From: Actinomycetota bacterium
Lineage (GTDB): Bacteria > Actinomycetota > Acidimicrobiia > Acidimicrobiales > Ilumatobacteraceae
Assembly: GCA_016871355.1 (NCBI GenBank)
Contig: VFZC01000025.1
Coordinates: 1 to 34,379 of the forward strand
Reading direction: 5' to 3'
DNA length: 34,379 bases
The notes below the pieces were generated by a model. It was not told where the DNA came from, did not search any database, and saw only the letters and a list, made by a program, of their open reading frames with translations. Every line of letters begins with the position of its first letter. The stretch's first letter is position 1. This document shows, piece by piece, positions 25,082 to 33,344 of the stretch. A program made the translations under genes and the position numbers.

Positions 25082-25807
25082 GTGACCGCGATCGACCACA
25101 CAGGAATCGTCACCGACGACAACCTGAGCATCATCGCGGCTCCACAGTCCGCTCTCCCCGAGTCGGCCTGGCAGTTCGAACGTGTTCCGTTCGGTCCCGA
25201 CGACATCGTCGCCGAGGGAGCCGACCTCGAACCAGCCACGCTCGTCAACGCGTACTCACACGGACTCTTCCCGATGCCGATCGGACGCAAGCGTCTCGGC
25301 TGGTTCAGTCCACAGGAGCGTGGAATCTTTCCGCTCGACGACTTCCACGTGTCACGTTCGCTGGAGAAGAGTTGCCGACGATTTCGAGTGTCTCTCGATC
25401 ACGACTTCGTCGGAGTGATGCGCGGCTGCGGCGATCCACGTCGCGATCATGGCTGGATCAACGACGAATTCGTCGACGCGTATTCGCGGCTCCACCAACT
25501 CGGGTACGCCCACAGCGTCGAGGTGTGGCGCGACGACGAACTCGTGGGTGGGGTGTATGGGGTGCGCATTCGACGATTCTTCGCCGGCGAGAGCATGTTC
25601 CACCGCGCGACCGACGCGTCGAAAGTGGCCTTGGTGGGTCTGGTCGATCTGTTGCGAGCCGGAGGCTTCTCGTTGTTCGACGTGCAATGGTCGACTCCTC
25701 ACCTGGCGTCACTCGGAGCCATCTCGCTAACCCGTCCGCGCTACCTCGAAATGCTGTCCGAGGCTGTGAACGACCCGAATGGACGACAGACTGAGCATCA
25801 TGGCTGA
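25082..25807 (+). CDS. aat: Leucyl/phenylalanyl-tRNA-protein transferase
   Basis: This 241-residue enzyme adds Leu or Phe to proteins with N-terminal Lys or Arg, marking them for ClpS/ClpAP degradation. Hallmarks are NAYSHGLFPMP followed by WFSPQERGIFPL, the HVSRSLEKSCRR region, WINDEFVDAY, and the GGVYGVRI...FFAGESMFH...ASK core. In the family the normal product begins with this WWSP/WFSP-type motif near residue 65-75, in agreement. The first 35 residues are less conserved. Its 3' end overlaps the start of the mutase gene. Confidence 0.92.
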   Translation: MTAIDHTGIVTDDNLSIIAAPQSALPESAWQFERVPFGPDDIVAEGADLEPATLVNAYSHGLFPMPIGRKRLGWFSPQERGIFPLDDFHVSRSLEKSCRRFRVSLDHDFVGVMRGCGDPRRDHGWINDEFVDAYSRLHQLGYAHSVEVWRDDELVGGVYGVRIRRFFAGESMFHRATDASKVALVGLVDLLRAGGFSLFDVQWSTPHLASLGAISLTRPRYLEMLSEAVNDPNGRQTEHHG

Positions 25808-27761
25808 ACGACCCGACTCGGTGCGCCGCGACGAACCGTGGCTGATGCGGACCTACTCGGGCCACTCCACGGCCAAGGCGTCGAACGAGCTGTACCGCAC
25901 GAACCTCGCCAAGGGGCAGACCGGTCTCTCCATCGCCTTCGACTTGCCCACTCAAACCGGATACGACCCCGACTCGACTATGGCGTCGGGAGAAGTCGGC
26001 AAGGTCGGCGTTCCGGTCGCACACGTGGGCCACATGCGCACTCTGCTCGACGGCATTCCGCCCGGTCAGATGAACACGTCAATGACCATCAACGCAACCG
26101 CCGCGTGGCTACTCGCGCTGTACGTGGCCAACGCCGAAGATCAAGGTGTTCCGCGCGCCGCGTTGCGCGGAACCACGCAGAACGACATCGTCAAGGAATA
26201 CCTGTCGCGCGGCACGTACATCTTCCCGCCGATTCCGTCGCGTCGACTCATCGTCGACATGGTCGCGTGGTGCGCCAACAACACGCCCAAGTGGAATCCC
26301 ATGAACGTCTGCTCGTACCACCTCCAAGAGGCCGGAGCGACTCCCGTTCAGGAGATCGCGTACTCGTTGGCCACGGCCGTCGGAGTTCTCGACGCCGTGC
26401 GCGACTCCGGCCAGGTTCCTCCCGAGCAGTTCGATCAGGTCTTCGGATCGATCTCGTTCTTCGTGAACGCCGGCATTCGCTTCGTGGAAGAGATCTGCAA
26501 GATGCGCGCGTTCACCGAACTCTGGGATCGCATCGGTCGCGAGCGTTACAACGTCACCGATGACAAAGCACGGCGCTTCCGCTACGGAGTGCAGGTCAAC
26601 TCGCTCGGTCTCACCGAGGCCCAGCCCGAGAACAACGTGCAGCGCATCGTTCTCGAAATGTTGGCGGTCAGTTTGTCGAAGCGGGCTCGCGCTCGTTCCA
26701 TTCAGTTGCCAGCCTGGAACGAAGCGCTCGGTCTGCCCACCCCGTGGGATCAGCAGTGGAGTCTGCGCATGCAGCAAGTGCTCGCGTTCGAGACCGACTT
26801 GCTCGAGTACGGCGACATCTTCGACGGCTCCAAGGTGGTCGAAGCGCGCACCGCCGAGATCCGCGACGCGGCCTGGGCCGAATTCGAAGAGGTTCTCTCG
26901 CTCGGCGGTGCCTTCGAGGCCGTCGACGTGTTGAAGGGTCGACTGGTGAAGTCGATGGCCGAGCGCACGCGCCGTATCGAAGCCGGCGAACAAGTGGTCG
27001 TGGGTGTGAACTCGTACACCGAGTCGGAGAATTCGCCGCTCACCGGCGAGGGAAAGATCGTCAAGGTCGACCCGAAGGTCGAGCGCGAAACGATCGACGA
27101 CGTCGACGCGTGGCGTCGTCAACGCGACAATGACGCTGTTGCCAAAGCACTCGACGAACTACGTCGGGCTGCCAACGACGGCACCAACATCATGGAACCA
27201 TCCATCGCCTTGGCCAAGGCTGGCGGCACCACGGGCGAGTGGGCGGGTGTGCTGCGCGATGTGTTCGGCGAGTTCCGTGCTCCGACGGGTGTGGCGGCTG
27301 CGGTGGGCAAACGATCGGGCGAACTGGCCGGAGTCGCCGAGTTCGTGCGCACGATTCCGGGTGGGCCACCCAAACTGCTGGTGGCCAAGCCCGGTCTCGA
27401 CGGTCACTCCAATGGTGCCGAGCAAATCGCGGTAGCGGCGCGCGACGCCGGTATGGAAGTGATCTACTCCGGTATTCGTCTCACACCCGAGCAGATCGCC
27501 GCCAGTGCACGCGACGAGGACCCCGATGTGATCGGCCTGTCGATTCTGTCGGGCTCGCACTTGTCGCTGGTTCCAGCCATCATCGAGAACTTGCGTAAAG
27601 AAGGTGTCGTGTCGCCGGTGGTCGTCGGTGGCATCATCCCCGAAGACGACCGACCGCGATTGCTCTCCGCCGGAGTCGCCGCCGTGTACACGCCCAAGGA
27701 CTTCGAACTCAGTCGGATCATGCGCGACATCGCCGAACTGGCCGCCGCTGGCCGGCGCTGA
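25800..27761 (+). CDS. ecm: Ethylmalonyl-CoA mutase (MeaA/Ecm), B12-dependent
   Basis: This 653-residue adenosylcobalamin enzyme rearranges (2R)-ethylmalonyl-CoA to methylsuccinyl-CoA in the ethylmalonyl-CoA pathway. It opens WLMRTYSGHSTAKASNELYR and continues GLSIAFDLPTQTGYDPDS, as MeaA/Ecm proteins do, and holds substrate and cobalamin domains in one chain. The base-off His ligand is His536 in PGLDGHSNGAEQIA. Methylmalonyl-CoA mutase MutB is related, but the N-terminus and single-chain length of about 650 favour Ecm. ATG at 25800 overlaps aat by 8 bases; an ATG at 25779 adds seven residues and cannot be ruled out. The carboxylating reductase Ccr, which defines the pathway, is not in this window. 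Confidence 0.85.
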   Translation: MAERPDSVRRDEPWLMRTYSGHSTAKASNELYRTNLAKGQTGLSIAFDLPTQTGYDPDSTMASGEVGKVGVPVAHVGHMRTLLDGIPPGQMNTSMTINATAAWLLALYVANAEDQGVPRAALRGTTQNDIVKEYLSRGTYIFPPIPSRRLIVDMVAWCANNTPKWNPMNVCSYHLQEAGATPVQEIAYSLATAVGVLDAVRDSGQVPPEQFDQVFGSISFFVNAGIRFVEEICKMRAFTELWDRIGRERYNVTDDKARRFRYGVQVNSLGLTEAQPENNVQRIVLEMLAVSLSKRARARSIQLPAWNEALGLPTPWDQQWSLRMQQVLAFETDLLEYGDIFDGSKVVEARTAEIRDAAWAEFEEVLSLGGAFEAVDVLKGRLVKSMAERTRRIEAGEQVVVGVNSYTESENSPLTGEGKIVKVDPKVERETIDDVDAWRRQRDNDAVAKALDELRRAANDGTNIMEPSIALAKAGGTTGEWAGVLRDVFGEFRAPTGVAAAVGKRSGELAGVAEFVRTIPGGPPKLLVAKPGLDGHSNGAEQIAVAARDAGMEVIYSGIRLTPEQIAASARDEDPDVIGLSILSGSHLSLVPAIIENLRKEGVVSPVVVGGIIPEDDRPRLLSAGVAAVYTPKDFELSRIMRDIAELAAAGRR

Positions 27762-27778
27762 AACTCAGGTGCTGAAAC

Positions 27779-28489
27779 TCAGACGCCCACGGGCAACTGG
27801 GAATCGATCCACCGTTCGAGCTGCGGTCCGCTCTCGAAACTGGTGATGAGCGCATAGCGAGCCACGTCGTGCGGGTGCACGACCACGTGCCACAGGCGTT
27901 GGGTGTCGACCACGAATCGTGCACCACGCGACAACGGAATGCGACGCTCGGTGGAACGGTCAGGTAATCCGTCGGCGTCGTTGTCCATCAACAACATGTA
28001 GCTGTCAGGCTGATGGGTGAGTTCGACCCACGAACGCACGACCCAGCCCTCGTTGTCGGGATTGAAGCGATTGTTGTCGTCGCGGTGAATCGACCGAATC
28101 GCGGTGTCACGATCTTGGGGTTCGAGTTTGATGATGCGAACCCGACCGAAGTTGGCACCCACCGAGTCGACGTACCGGCGCAGAGTGGGCGCCATCTCGG
28201 CGTTCGAAGTCCAGAGCGCGTCCTTGTCGGTCTTGCCCTTGTCCCAGAAACCACGGCAGTCGAGTTGACCGTCAGCCGACGCGAGCGGTGCGAAGTTGGT
28301 GTCGCCGCCGCTCTTCCAGTCCATGTATTCGAGGCGCTCCCACTCGGACGACGGAACGTCGACCGGCATGGGGCTCAACTGGACGAAACCGGTCTCGTCG
28401 AGCACCTTCAGCCGCGGGTGCGGGGTGTGCAGCGGGATCTTGACCGACCAGTGATCCTGATTGGGCCAGAAGGTCGAGCCGGCGGACAT
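27779..28489 (-). CDS. Putative Fe(II)/2-oxoglutarate-type oxygenase, family uncertain
   Basis: I do not recognise a named family with certainty. The 236-residue cytoplasmic protein contains IHRDDNN (His135-x-Asp137), then a strand-rich region, then RLWHVVVHPHDVARYALITS with His201 and Arg211. A His-x-Asp followed about 65 residues later by His and ten residues on by Arg is the metal- and 2-oxoglutarate-binding pattern of cupin-fold oxygenases, closest to aspartyl/asparaginyl beta-hydroxylases. The N-terminal 100 residues are Trp- and Asp-rich. His205 or His207 could instead be the distal ligand. ATG at 28489 is fixed by TAGACT six bases upstream. It is convergent with the mutase gene. Confidence 0.6.
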   Translation of the reverse strand: MSAGSTFWPNQDHWSVKIPLHTPHPRLKVLDETGFVQLSPMPVDVPSSEWERLEYMDWKSGGDTNFAPLASADGQLDCRGFWDKGKTDKDALWTSNAEMAPTLRRYVDSVGANFGRVRIIKLEPQDRDTAIRSIHRDDNNRFNPDNEGWVVRSWVELTHQPDSYMLLMDNDADGLPDRSTERRIPLSRGARFVVDTQRLWHVVVHPHDVARYALITSFESGPQLERWIDSQLPVGV

Positions 28490-28495
28490 GGCGTC

Positions 28496-28501
28496 AGTCT
28501 A
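28496..28501 (-). promoter_or_regulatory. -10 element, leaderless promoter of the putative oxygenase
   Basis: TAGACT, then GACGCC, then ATG at 28489. A tandem repeat lies about 40-90 bases upstream of this hexamer. Confidence 0.55.
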
Positions 28502-28541
28502 CGAATTCGCTCCGAACGGGTCAGGGCAGAAGGTCACGACC

Positions 28542-28588
28542 GGCTGGGTCGTCCGGCCGGGTCGTGTGGCCGGGTCGTGTGGCCGGGT
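28542..28588. repeat. 13-bp tandem repeat, about 3.6 copies
   Basis: Two identical units GGCCGGGTCGTGT (28555-28567 and 28568-28580) are preceded by a diverged unit (28542-28554) and followed by a partial unit (28581-28588). The array fills the gap between the LysM gene and the oxygenase promoter. It may be slippage, or a multi-site operator upstream of the promoter. Confidence 0.7.
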
Positions 28589-28603
28589 TGCGGTACCGGG
28601 CGA

Positions 28604-28960
28604 CTACGGCGTGGTCGTGGTGGTGGTGGAGGGAGCCACCGTGGGAATGCTCACACCGACCGGCGGAATCTTCAGACGCTGACCGGCCTCGATCGCATCG
28701 GGATCGGCGATGCCGTTGAAGGCGATGAGATCCTCGAGGGTCACGCCGAACGACTTGGCGATTCCGAACAACGTGTCGCCCTGCTGAATCGTGTAGTACT
28801 CCTCGACCGCGGGCAGGGTGGTGGTCGATTCGGCCGACGGTGCGGCCGTGGCCGGTGCCGCCGTGAGGAGCGGAAGTGAGTCGACACCCGCGGTGTCGTC
28901 GCCACCACAGGCCGACAACGCCAAGAGTCCGATCACGATCGACATCGACCTCGTGCGCAT
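28604..28960 (-). CDS. Small LysM-domain lipoprotein
   Basis: This 118-residue lipoprotein has lipobox LSAC (Cys18), a Thr/Ala/Pro-rich linker, and one LysM module at about 55-100 (YTIQQGDTLFGIAKSFGV, then LIAFNG and GQRLKIP). LysM binds N-acetylglucosamine-containing glycans, so it probably sits on the outer face of the membrane touching peptidoglycan. It ends in a Thr-rich tail (APSTTTTTTP). No catalytic domain is present. ATG at 28960 lies six bases after TACGCT. Confidence 0.88.
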   Translation of the reverse strand: MRTRSMSIVIGLLALSACGGDDTAGVDSLPLLTAAPATAAPSAESTTTLPAVEEYYTIQQGDTLFGIAKSFGVTLEDLIAFNGIADPDAIEAGQRLKIPPVGVSIPTVAPSTTTTTTP

Positions 28961-28966
28961 GTGATC

Positions 28967-28972
28967 AGCGTA
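28967..28972 (-). promoter_or_regulatory. -10 element, leaderless promoter of the LysM lipoprotein
   Basis: TACGCT, then GATCAC, then ATG at 28960, in the 24-base gap behind the polyprenyl synthase stop. Confidence 0.5.
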
Positions 28973-28984
28973 TTGGATCGATTC

Positions 28985-30040
28985 TCAGGTTTGACGGCGC
29001 GTCACGAATTCGGCCAACGCGACGAGCTCTCCACGAGCGCGGCCCGAGAGGTCGACGTGATCGAGAGCGGCCACGGCCTCATCAGCCAATCGGGTGATGG
29101 TGGCCTCCATCTGCTCGAGCGCTCCGCACTCGACGATCACGTCCTGCACGCGGCGCACGTGATCGGCATCGAGATCGTCACGGCCCACCCGATCGAGAAT
29201 CGCGTGTTGCGCCTCGGTGGCTCGCTCGACCGCGATGGCGAGCAGCGGTGTGGGCTTGCCCTCGCGAAGATCGTCCCCAACGGGCTTGCCCGTCACCGAC
29301 GACTCGCCGAACGCACCCATCACATCGTCGCGCATCTGGAAAGCGTCACCGAGAGGAAGCCCGTACGCGCTCAGGCGCGGGATCAACTCGTCGTGACGTT
29401 CGGGGGCGGCCAGCATGGCGCCGAGATGAAGCGGGCGCTCGATCGTGTACTTGCCACTCTTGTAGCGACAGATCCGCTCGGCCTTGTGACGGCGGCGTTC
29501 GTGCCGCGCCGAACCCACCAAGTCGAGGATCTGGCCGACGTTGAGTTCGATTCGCAGTTCGTGCCAGATGCTGCGCGCGCGATCGGACGCACCATCGAGC
29601 AGTCGATCGCTGTACACGAAAGCCAGATCACCAACGAGGATGGCGACTCCCTCGCCATAGCGACGAGCCTCGCCACTACTTCTGGCCGCTCGATGTTCGT
29701 CGGCGAACACCACGTGAGTCACCGGCTCGCCCCGACGACTCGTGGAGCCGTCCATCACGTCATCGTGGAAGAGTGCGAACACATGAAGTAGTTCGAGTGC
29801 GGCTCCGGCGTCGATGGCTCGTTGCTCATCGGCGCCATCGGCCCCTTCGTGTCCCCAGAAGCAGAACGCCGGACGCAGGCGTTTGCCACCCGCGGAGATC
29901 AAGCGGCGAATCTCGGCCACCGGTGAAGCCAGGTCGGAGTCGAACTCCGACCACCGAGCCTCTTCGGCTCGCAACACCTCGTCGATCCGCGTCTCGACGC
30001 GACGCGCGATGTCCAACAAAGTGGGAGGCGCGGTCGTCAC
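28985..30040 (-). CDS. Polyprenyl (probably geranylgeranyl) diphosphate synthase
   Basis: This 351-residue trans-prenyltransferase condenses isopentenyl diphosphate with allylic diphosphates. GGKRLRP is near residue 51, the first Asp-rich motif is DDVMD (93-97) and the second is DDVMG, where the last Asp is Gly. Phe88, the fifth residue before the first motif, is aromatic with Ala89 next to it, which in type I enzymes typically stops the chain at C20; the product call is inference. Products feed menaquinone, carotenoid or polyprenyl-phosphate synthesis. It follows xseB, echoing the xseB-ispA order known in other bacteria. GTG at 30040 is six bases after TAGCCT. Confidence 0.88.
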   Translation of the reverse strand: MTTAPPTLLDIARRVETRIDEVLRAEEARWSEFDSDLASPVAEIRRLISAGGKRLRPAFCFWGHEGADGADEQRAIDAGAALELLHVFALFHDDVMDGSTSRRGEPVTHVVFADEHRAARSSGEARRYGEGVAILVGDLAFVYSDRLLDGASDRARSIWHELRIELNVGQILDLVGSARHERRRHKAERICRYKSGKYTIERPLHLGAMLAAPERHDELIPRLSAYGLPLGDAFQMRDDVMGAFGESSVTGKPVGDDLREGKPTPLLAIAVERATEAQHAILDRVGRDDLDADHVRRVQDVIVECGALEQMEATITRLADEAVAALDHVDLSGRARGELVALAEFVTRRQT

Positions 30041-30046
30041 GAGATC

Positions 30047-30052
30047 AGGCTA
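30047..30052 (-). promoter_or_regulatory. -10 element, leaderless promoter of the polyprenyl synthase
   Basis: TAGCCT, then GATCTC, then GTG at 30040, between the xseB stop and the gene. Confidence 0.55.
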
Positions 30053-30060
30053 CGGGTCGC

Positions 30061-30270
30061 TCAGTCTTCGAGACCAGCGACCACCTTGTCGATCTGCAGT
30101 TTTGCGTTGCCGATTCGGTCGCGGCACAAGCGAATCAGTTCGGAGGCGCGAGCCACCTTTTCGGCCAGGACGTCGACATCAACGTCAGCGGCCTCGAGTT
30201 CGGACAAGATGCGTTCGAGTTCGGCCAAAGCCTCTGCGTATCCGACTTCCGAATCGTTCTTCTTGGCCAT
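30061..30270 (-). CDS. xseB: Exodeoxyribonuclease VII small subunit
   Basis: This 69-residue helical protein matches XseB: GYAEALAELERILSELEAAD, then a helix with LAEKVARASELIRLCR. It wraps the long arm of XseA in the ExoVII complex, which degrades single-stranded DNA to oligonucleotides. The ATG at 30270 is 10 bases after the xseA stop, so both subunits come from one transcript; the frame continues upstream but the homologous part begins here. Confidence 0.9.
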   Translation of the reverse strand: MAKKNDSEVGYAEALAELERILSELEAADVDVDVLAEKVARASELIRLCRDRIGNAKLQIDKVVAGLED

Positions 30271-30280
30271 CGCTTCGACT

Positions 30281-31603
30281 CTACTTCCGTGTGTCGGGGG
30301 TGATCTCGTCGACGGTGCTGGTGACCACACCATCGACCATCTGGGTGACGATCCGATCACCGGACGCGACCTCGTTCACCGATCGCAGCGCACGACCATC
30401 GGCGGTTCGAGTGATCGACCAGCCGCGTTCCATGATGCGACGAGGATCGAGCAATCTCAAACGCTCGGCGCGGGAGGTGAGTGCGGTCTCGGCATTGTCG
30501 AGACGACCTCGAGCGGCGGTACCGAGTCGTCGGCTTCGGTACTCGAGACGTTCTTCGGCCCGCGCCACCGCGGTGCGGGTTCGACTGGCCAACAGATGTG
30601 CGGTTTCCACCAATTCGACGTTGGCATCGTTCAGCAAGTCGGTCGTGGCGCGCGCGATGGCTTCCCAGGCTTCTTCGGTGCTCGTCACGAACTCGCGCAC
30701 CCGCTCGACCAAGCCGGCCGCACACGCTGTCGGAGTCTTGTAGCGGCGATGCGCAACCTCGTCGGCGACACTCGTGTCGATCTCGTGGCCCACCCCCACG
30801 AAGACCGGAACCGACGACGTGACGATCGCCTCGACGATCGGTTCGGCGTCGAACGTGGCCAACTCGGCCTTGCTGCCACCGCCTCGGACCACGGCGATCA
30901 CGTCGATGTCACCGCGTCGCGACAGGTAGCGAATGGCATTCGACACCTCGCGCACGGCCGAGTCGCCCTGAACACGCACGTCGACCACCGACACCGTGAA
31001 TCCGAGCCCGCTCCCCTCGATCTCTTTCGTGAAGTCGGCCCAGGCCGCCGTACCCCAACTCGTCACCAGGCCGATACGGAACGGAACCGTCGGCAGTTCG
31101 AGTCGGCGGTTGGCGTCGTACCGACCCGATTCCTTGAGCTTGCGGAGGAGTTCTTCACGTTGCAGGGCGATGTCACCCAACGTGAAGCGCGGATCGATCT
31201 CCTGCATGGTGAGCGACAACTTGCCGAACGGGGCGTAGAAGTCGAGTTCGCCCCGCACGCGCACCCGCAACCCGTTCTGAATGGCCAGGCCACTCGACTT
31301 CAACACCGGGCGGATGCGCTGCAGAACTCCGGCCCACAGATTCACGTTCAACTGGGCGCGCTTACCGCCACCGAGATCTTCCACGAGTGTGAAGTAGGTG
31401 TGACCACCCTTCACCGAAACGCTGGAGATCTCTCCCCACACCCACACACCATCGTCGAATCCGTCTTCGAGGACGCCGTTGATGGCCGAAGCGAGTTCGG
31501 AGATGGAGTACGTGGTGGTTGCGAACGACTCCAACTCGTCATCTTCGTCATCGTCATCGAGTTCGTCATCGAACTCGTCGTCGAACTCGTGTCGGTCCGT
31601 CAT
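30281..31603 (-). CDS. xseA: Exodeoxyribonuclease VII large subunit with acidic N-terminal extension
   Basis: This 440-residue catalytic subunit has an OB-fold at about 30-125 (VWVWGEISSVSVKGGHTYF) and a nuclease domain with RIGLVTSWGTAAWADF, then VVRGGGSKAELATFD and PVFVGVGHEIDTSVAD, all standard for XseA, followed by the coiled-coil arm. Unusual is residues 7-25, an unbroken run of Asp and Glu with few Phe and Leu, before the OB-fold; typical XseA starts close to the OB-fold. The ATG at 31603 lies four bases after the carboxypeptidase stop. An in-frame shorter start lacking the acidic run is not obvious. Confidence 0.92.
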   Translation of the reverse strand: MTDRHEFDDEFDDELDDDDEDDELESFATTTYSISELASAINGVLEDGFDDGVWVWGEISSVSVKGGHTYFTLVEDLGGGKRAQLNVNLWAGVLQRIRPVLKSSGLAIQNGLRVRVRGELDFYAPFGKLSLTMQEIDPRFTLGDIALQREELLRKLKESGRYDANRRLELPTVPFRIGLVTSWGTAAWADFTKEIEGSGLGFTVSVVDVRVQGDSAVREVSNAIRYLSRRGDIDVIAVVRGGGSKAELATFDAEPIVEAIVTSSVPVFVGVGHEIDTSVADEVAHRRYKTPTACAAGLVERVREFVTSTEEAWEAIARATTDLLNDANVELVETAHLLASRTRTAVARAEERLEYRSRRLGTAARGRLDNAETALTSRAERLRLLDPRRIMERGWSITRTADGRALRSVNEVASGDRIVTQMVDGVVTSTVDEITPDTRK

Positions 31604-31607
31604 CGAG

Positions 31608-33299
31608 TCAGCCGAGAACGAGTTTCGCCGTCACACGACCCGTGCGCTGGTGAACCACACTCAGGCTCACGTTCGCTCCGGTTGGTGCCGACACGATCCA
31701 CTCATGCCGCGCTCGATCGGGTGTTCCGTCCGACATCGCACCACCGTTCAAACGGAACGACATCCGGCCCTCGAGTTGACCGAGTTTCACCTTGGCCGGT
31801 GAGCCGACGACCGAACCATTGTCGATCTCGACCTCGGCCGTGATGGGGAGCACGAGGTGGTTCTTGCGAGCCCAACTACTCACATCCGTCGGGAGCCAAC
31901 CGGTGTTCGAGATACCGAGACGCACTCGCCAGGTATTGCTGCCGAGCGACTCGGCCTCGAACTCGGTGATCTCGAGACACGGTGCAGCCAGGGCCTGGAA
32001 CACCGCGAACTCCGCATGGGGTTCGACCTCTTTGCGCAACATCGACAAGGGCGGGTTGGTCCATACCGAGAAGAAATCGCATCCACCGATTTCGATGGCT
32101 CCGAGTTCAGGGTGCTCGTACGGAGTCCAGCCCACGTACGAGCCAGGCGCGTTCTGATCGCTCCACTTGGCCACCGCGAGTTCCTGTGCCGTCGTCGGGC
32201 CCTCGTACCAGATGAACGTGTGGGCCCGCTCACCCGTGGCGTGATGGATCGCATCCCAGAACTCCGTGGTCCACGAGAAGACGCCGAGGTGCTCGTAGGC
32301 CCAGTCGTCGGCCGCTCCACTCATCACATCCGACTTGTCCCACGTGAAGTCCTCGTACACCGAATGCACCTTGTACTCGGTGAGTTCGGTGCCACGCCGT
32401 CCGAGCTCGTTCCAGACCCACACGTCGGCCGGTGGCAACGCCGAGTCGGGTTTCGTGCTGCTCGGACGCAACAACACACCGCCGAAGGTGTGGAACGCGT
32501 TGTAGCCGCACACGTTCGGCCGCGTCCGCACGGCGCGAACGAGCGCGTCGATCTCGGGTTCGGACATCGGGTGATCACCCGAGCCGAGCACTCCCGTCGA
32601 CCAACCGGCCGGGAAGTTTCGATTCAGGTCGAGGCCCGACGGGTCGCGCGGAGTCGGCACCGTGAAACCGTCGTGATCGACGATCCGACCTTCGGTGAGT
32701 AGTCGATAACGCGGACGATCGGTCTCGCCGTCGAGAGGTACGGGCGTCATCACGCGGGCATCGTCGGGATGTTCGACCCACGCACCGTGATCGTCGCGGA
32801 TTCGCATCGTGCGGATGCGACCATCGCCATCGATGTCTTCGGGATGGAGACCCGGCCAACGATGGCCATCGGTGAAGGGCCACGAACGCACACTCGACCG
32901 ATGGAACGACGGTCGATCGGCCAACGCCGCCTCGACACCATCGGGATTCACTCGCGGCACGACGTAGAACGTGCGGCGTGCCAGTGCGGTGGCCACCCTC
33001 GAATCGCCGGCGCGGTGACCGCGCACGAGATGGTCGATCAGATGAAGCGCGGCCACACCACCGGTGACTTCGACGGCATGGATGTTGGCGTCCACCCAGT
33101 GCGCCGGCTTCGTGTCGTGATCACCCGTCGACTTGTCGGTGACAGCGACGATCCACAACTTACGACCCTCGTACGAGTGGCCGTAGGTGTCGAGGTCGAC
33201 GAGGTGGGGATTCTGCGCCGCCACCTTCTCGAGCCACGCAACCATGTCGCCGTAGCGAAGGAAGCGGTCGAAACCGTAGGACGGAGGATCGAAACTCAC
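31608..33299 (-). CDS. M14-family zinc carboxypeptidase, apparently cytoplasmic
   Basis: This 563-residue metallopeptidase has the zinc ligands His74 and Glu77 (ANIHAVEV), a third His in YNAFHTFGG, substrate-binding DLNRNFPAGW and the catalytic Glu in SWTTEFWD. After about residue 430 a beta-sandwich module follows (SNTWRVRLGISNTGWLP), perhaps for substrate binding. No signal peptide is present, unusual for M14 carboxypeptidases, suggesting processing of peptides in the cytoplasm. The start is GTG at 33299: TACTGT lies seven bases upstream and overlaps the alternative GTG at 33308. xseA begins four bases after its stop. Confidence 0.85.
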   Translation of the reverse strand: MSFDPPSYGFDRFLRYGDMVAWLEKVAAQNPHLVDLDTYGHSYEGRKLWIVAVTDKSTGDHDTKPAHWVDANIHAVEVTGGVAALHLIDHLVRGHRAGDSRVATALARRTFYVVPRVNPDGVEAALADRPSFHRSSVRSWPFTDGHRWPGLHPEDIDGDGRIRTMRIRDDHGAWVEHPDDARVMTPVPLDGETDRPRYRLLTEGRIVDHDGFTVPTPRDPSGLDLNRNFPAGWSTGVLGSGDHPMSEPEIDALVRAVRTRPNVCGYNAFHTFGGVLLRPSSTKPDSALPPADVWVWNELGRRGTELTEYKVHSVYEDFTWDKSDVMSGAADDWAYEHLGVFSWTTEFWDAIHHATGERAHTFIWYEGPTTAQELAVAKWSDQNAPGSYVGWTPYEHPELGAIEIGGCDFFSVWTNPPLSMLRKEVEPHAEFAVFQALAAPCLEITEFEAESLGSNTWRVRLGISNTGWLPTDVSSWARKNHLVLPITAEVEIDNGSVVGSPAKVKLGQLEGRMSFRLNGGAMSDGTPDRARHEWIVSAPTGANVSLSVVHQRTGRVTAKLVLG

Positions 33300-33306
33300 C
33301 CACGGC

Positions 33307-33312
33307 ACAGTA
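33307..33312 (-). promoter_or_regulatory. -10 element, leaderless promoter of the carboxypeptidase-xseAB transcript
   Basis: TACTGT, then GCCGTGG, then GTG at 33299. Its last bases overlap an upstream GTG, arguing against that codon as the start. Confidence 0.48.
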
Positions 33313-33344
33313 GTTCGATCACCAACTGGTTCGAGAGGGCGCGG

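Noticed and set aside
25779..25799. The earlier ATG for ethylmalonyl-CoA mutase
   Set aside because: Neither ATG has a Shine-Dalgarno; the later one leaves a smaller overlap with aat and fits family N-termini, though the choice is not firm.
30086..31843. A 585-codon plus-strand frame
   Set aside because: Shadow of xseA/xseB and the end of the carboxypeptidase gene, whose minus-strand products have clear motifs.
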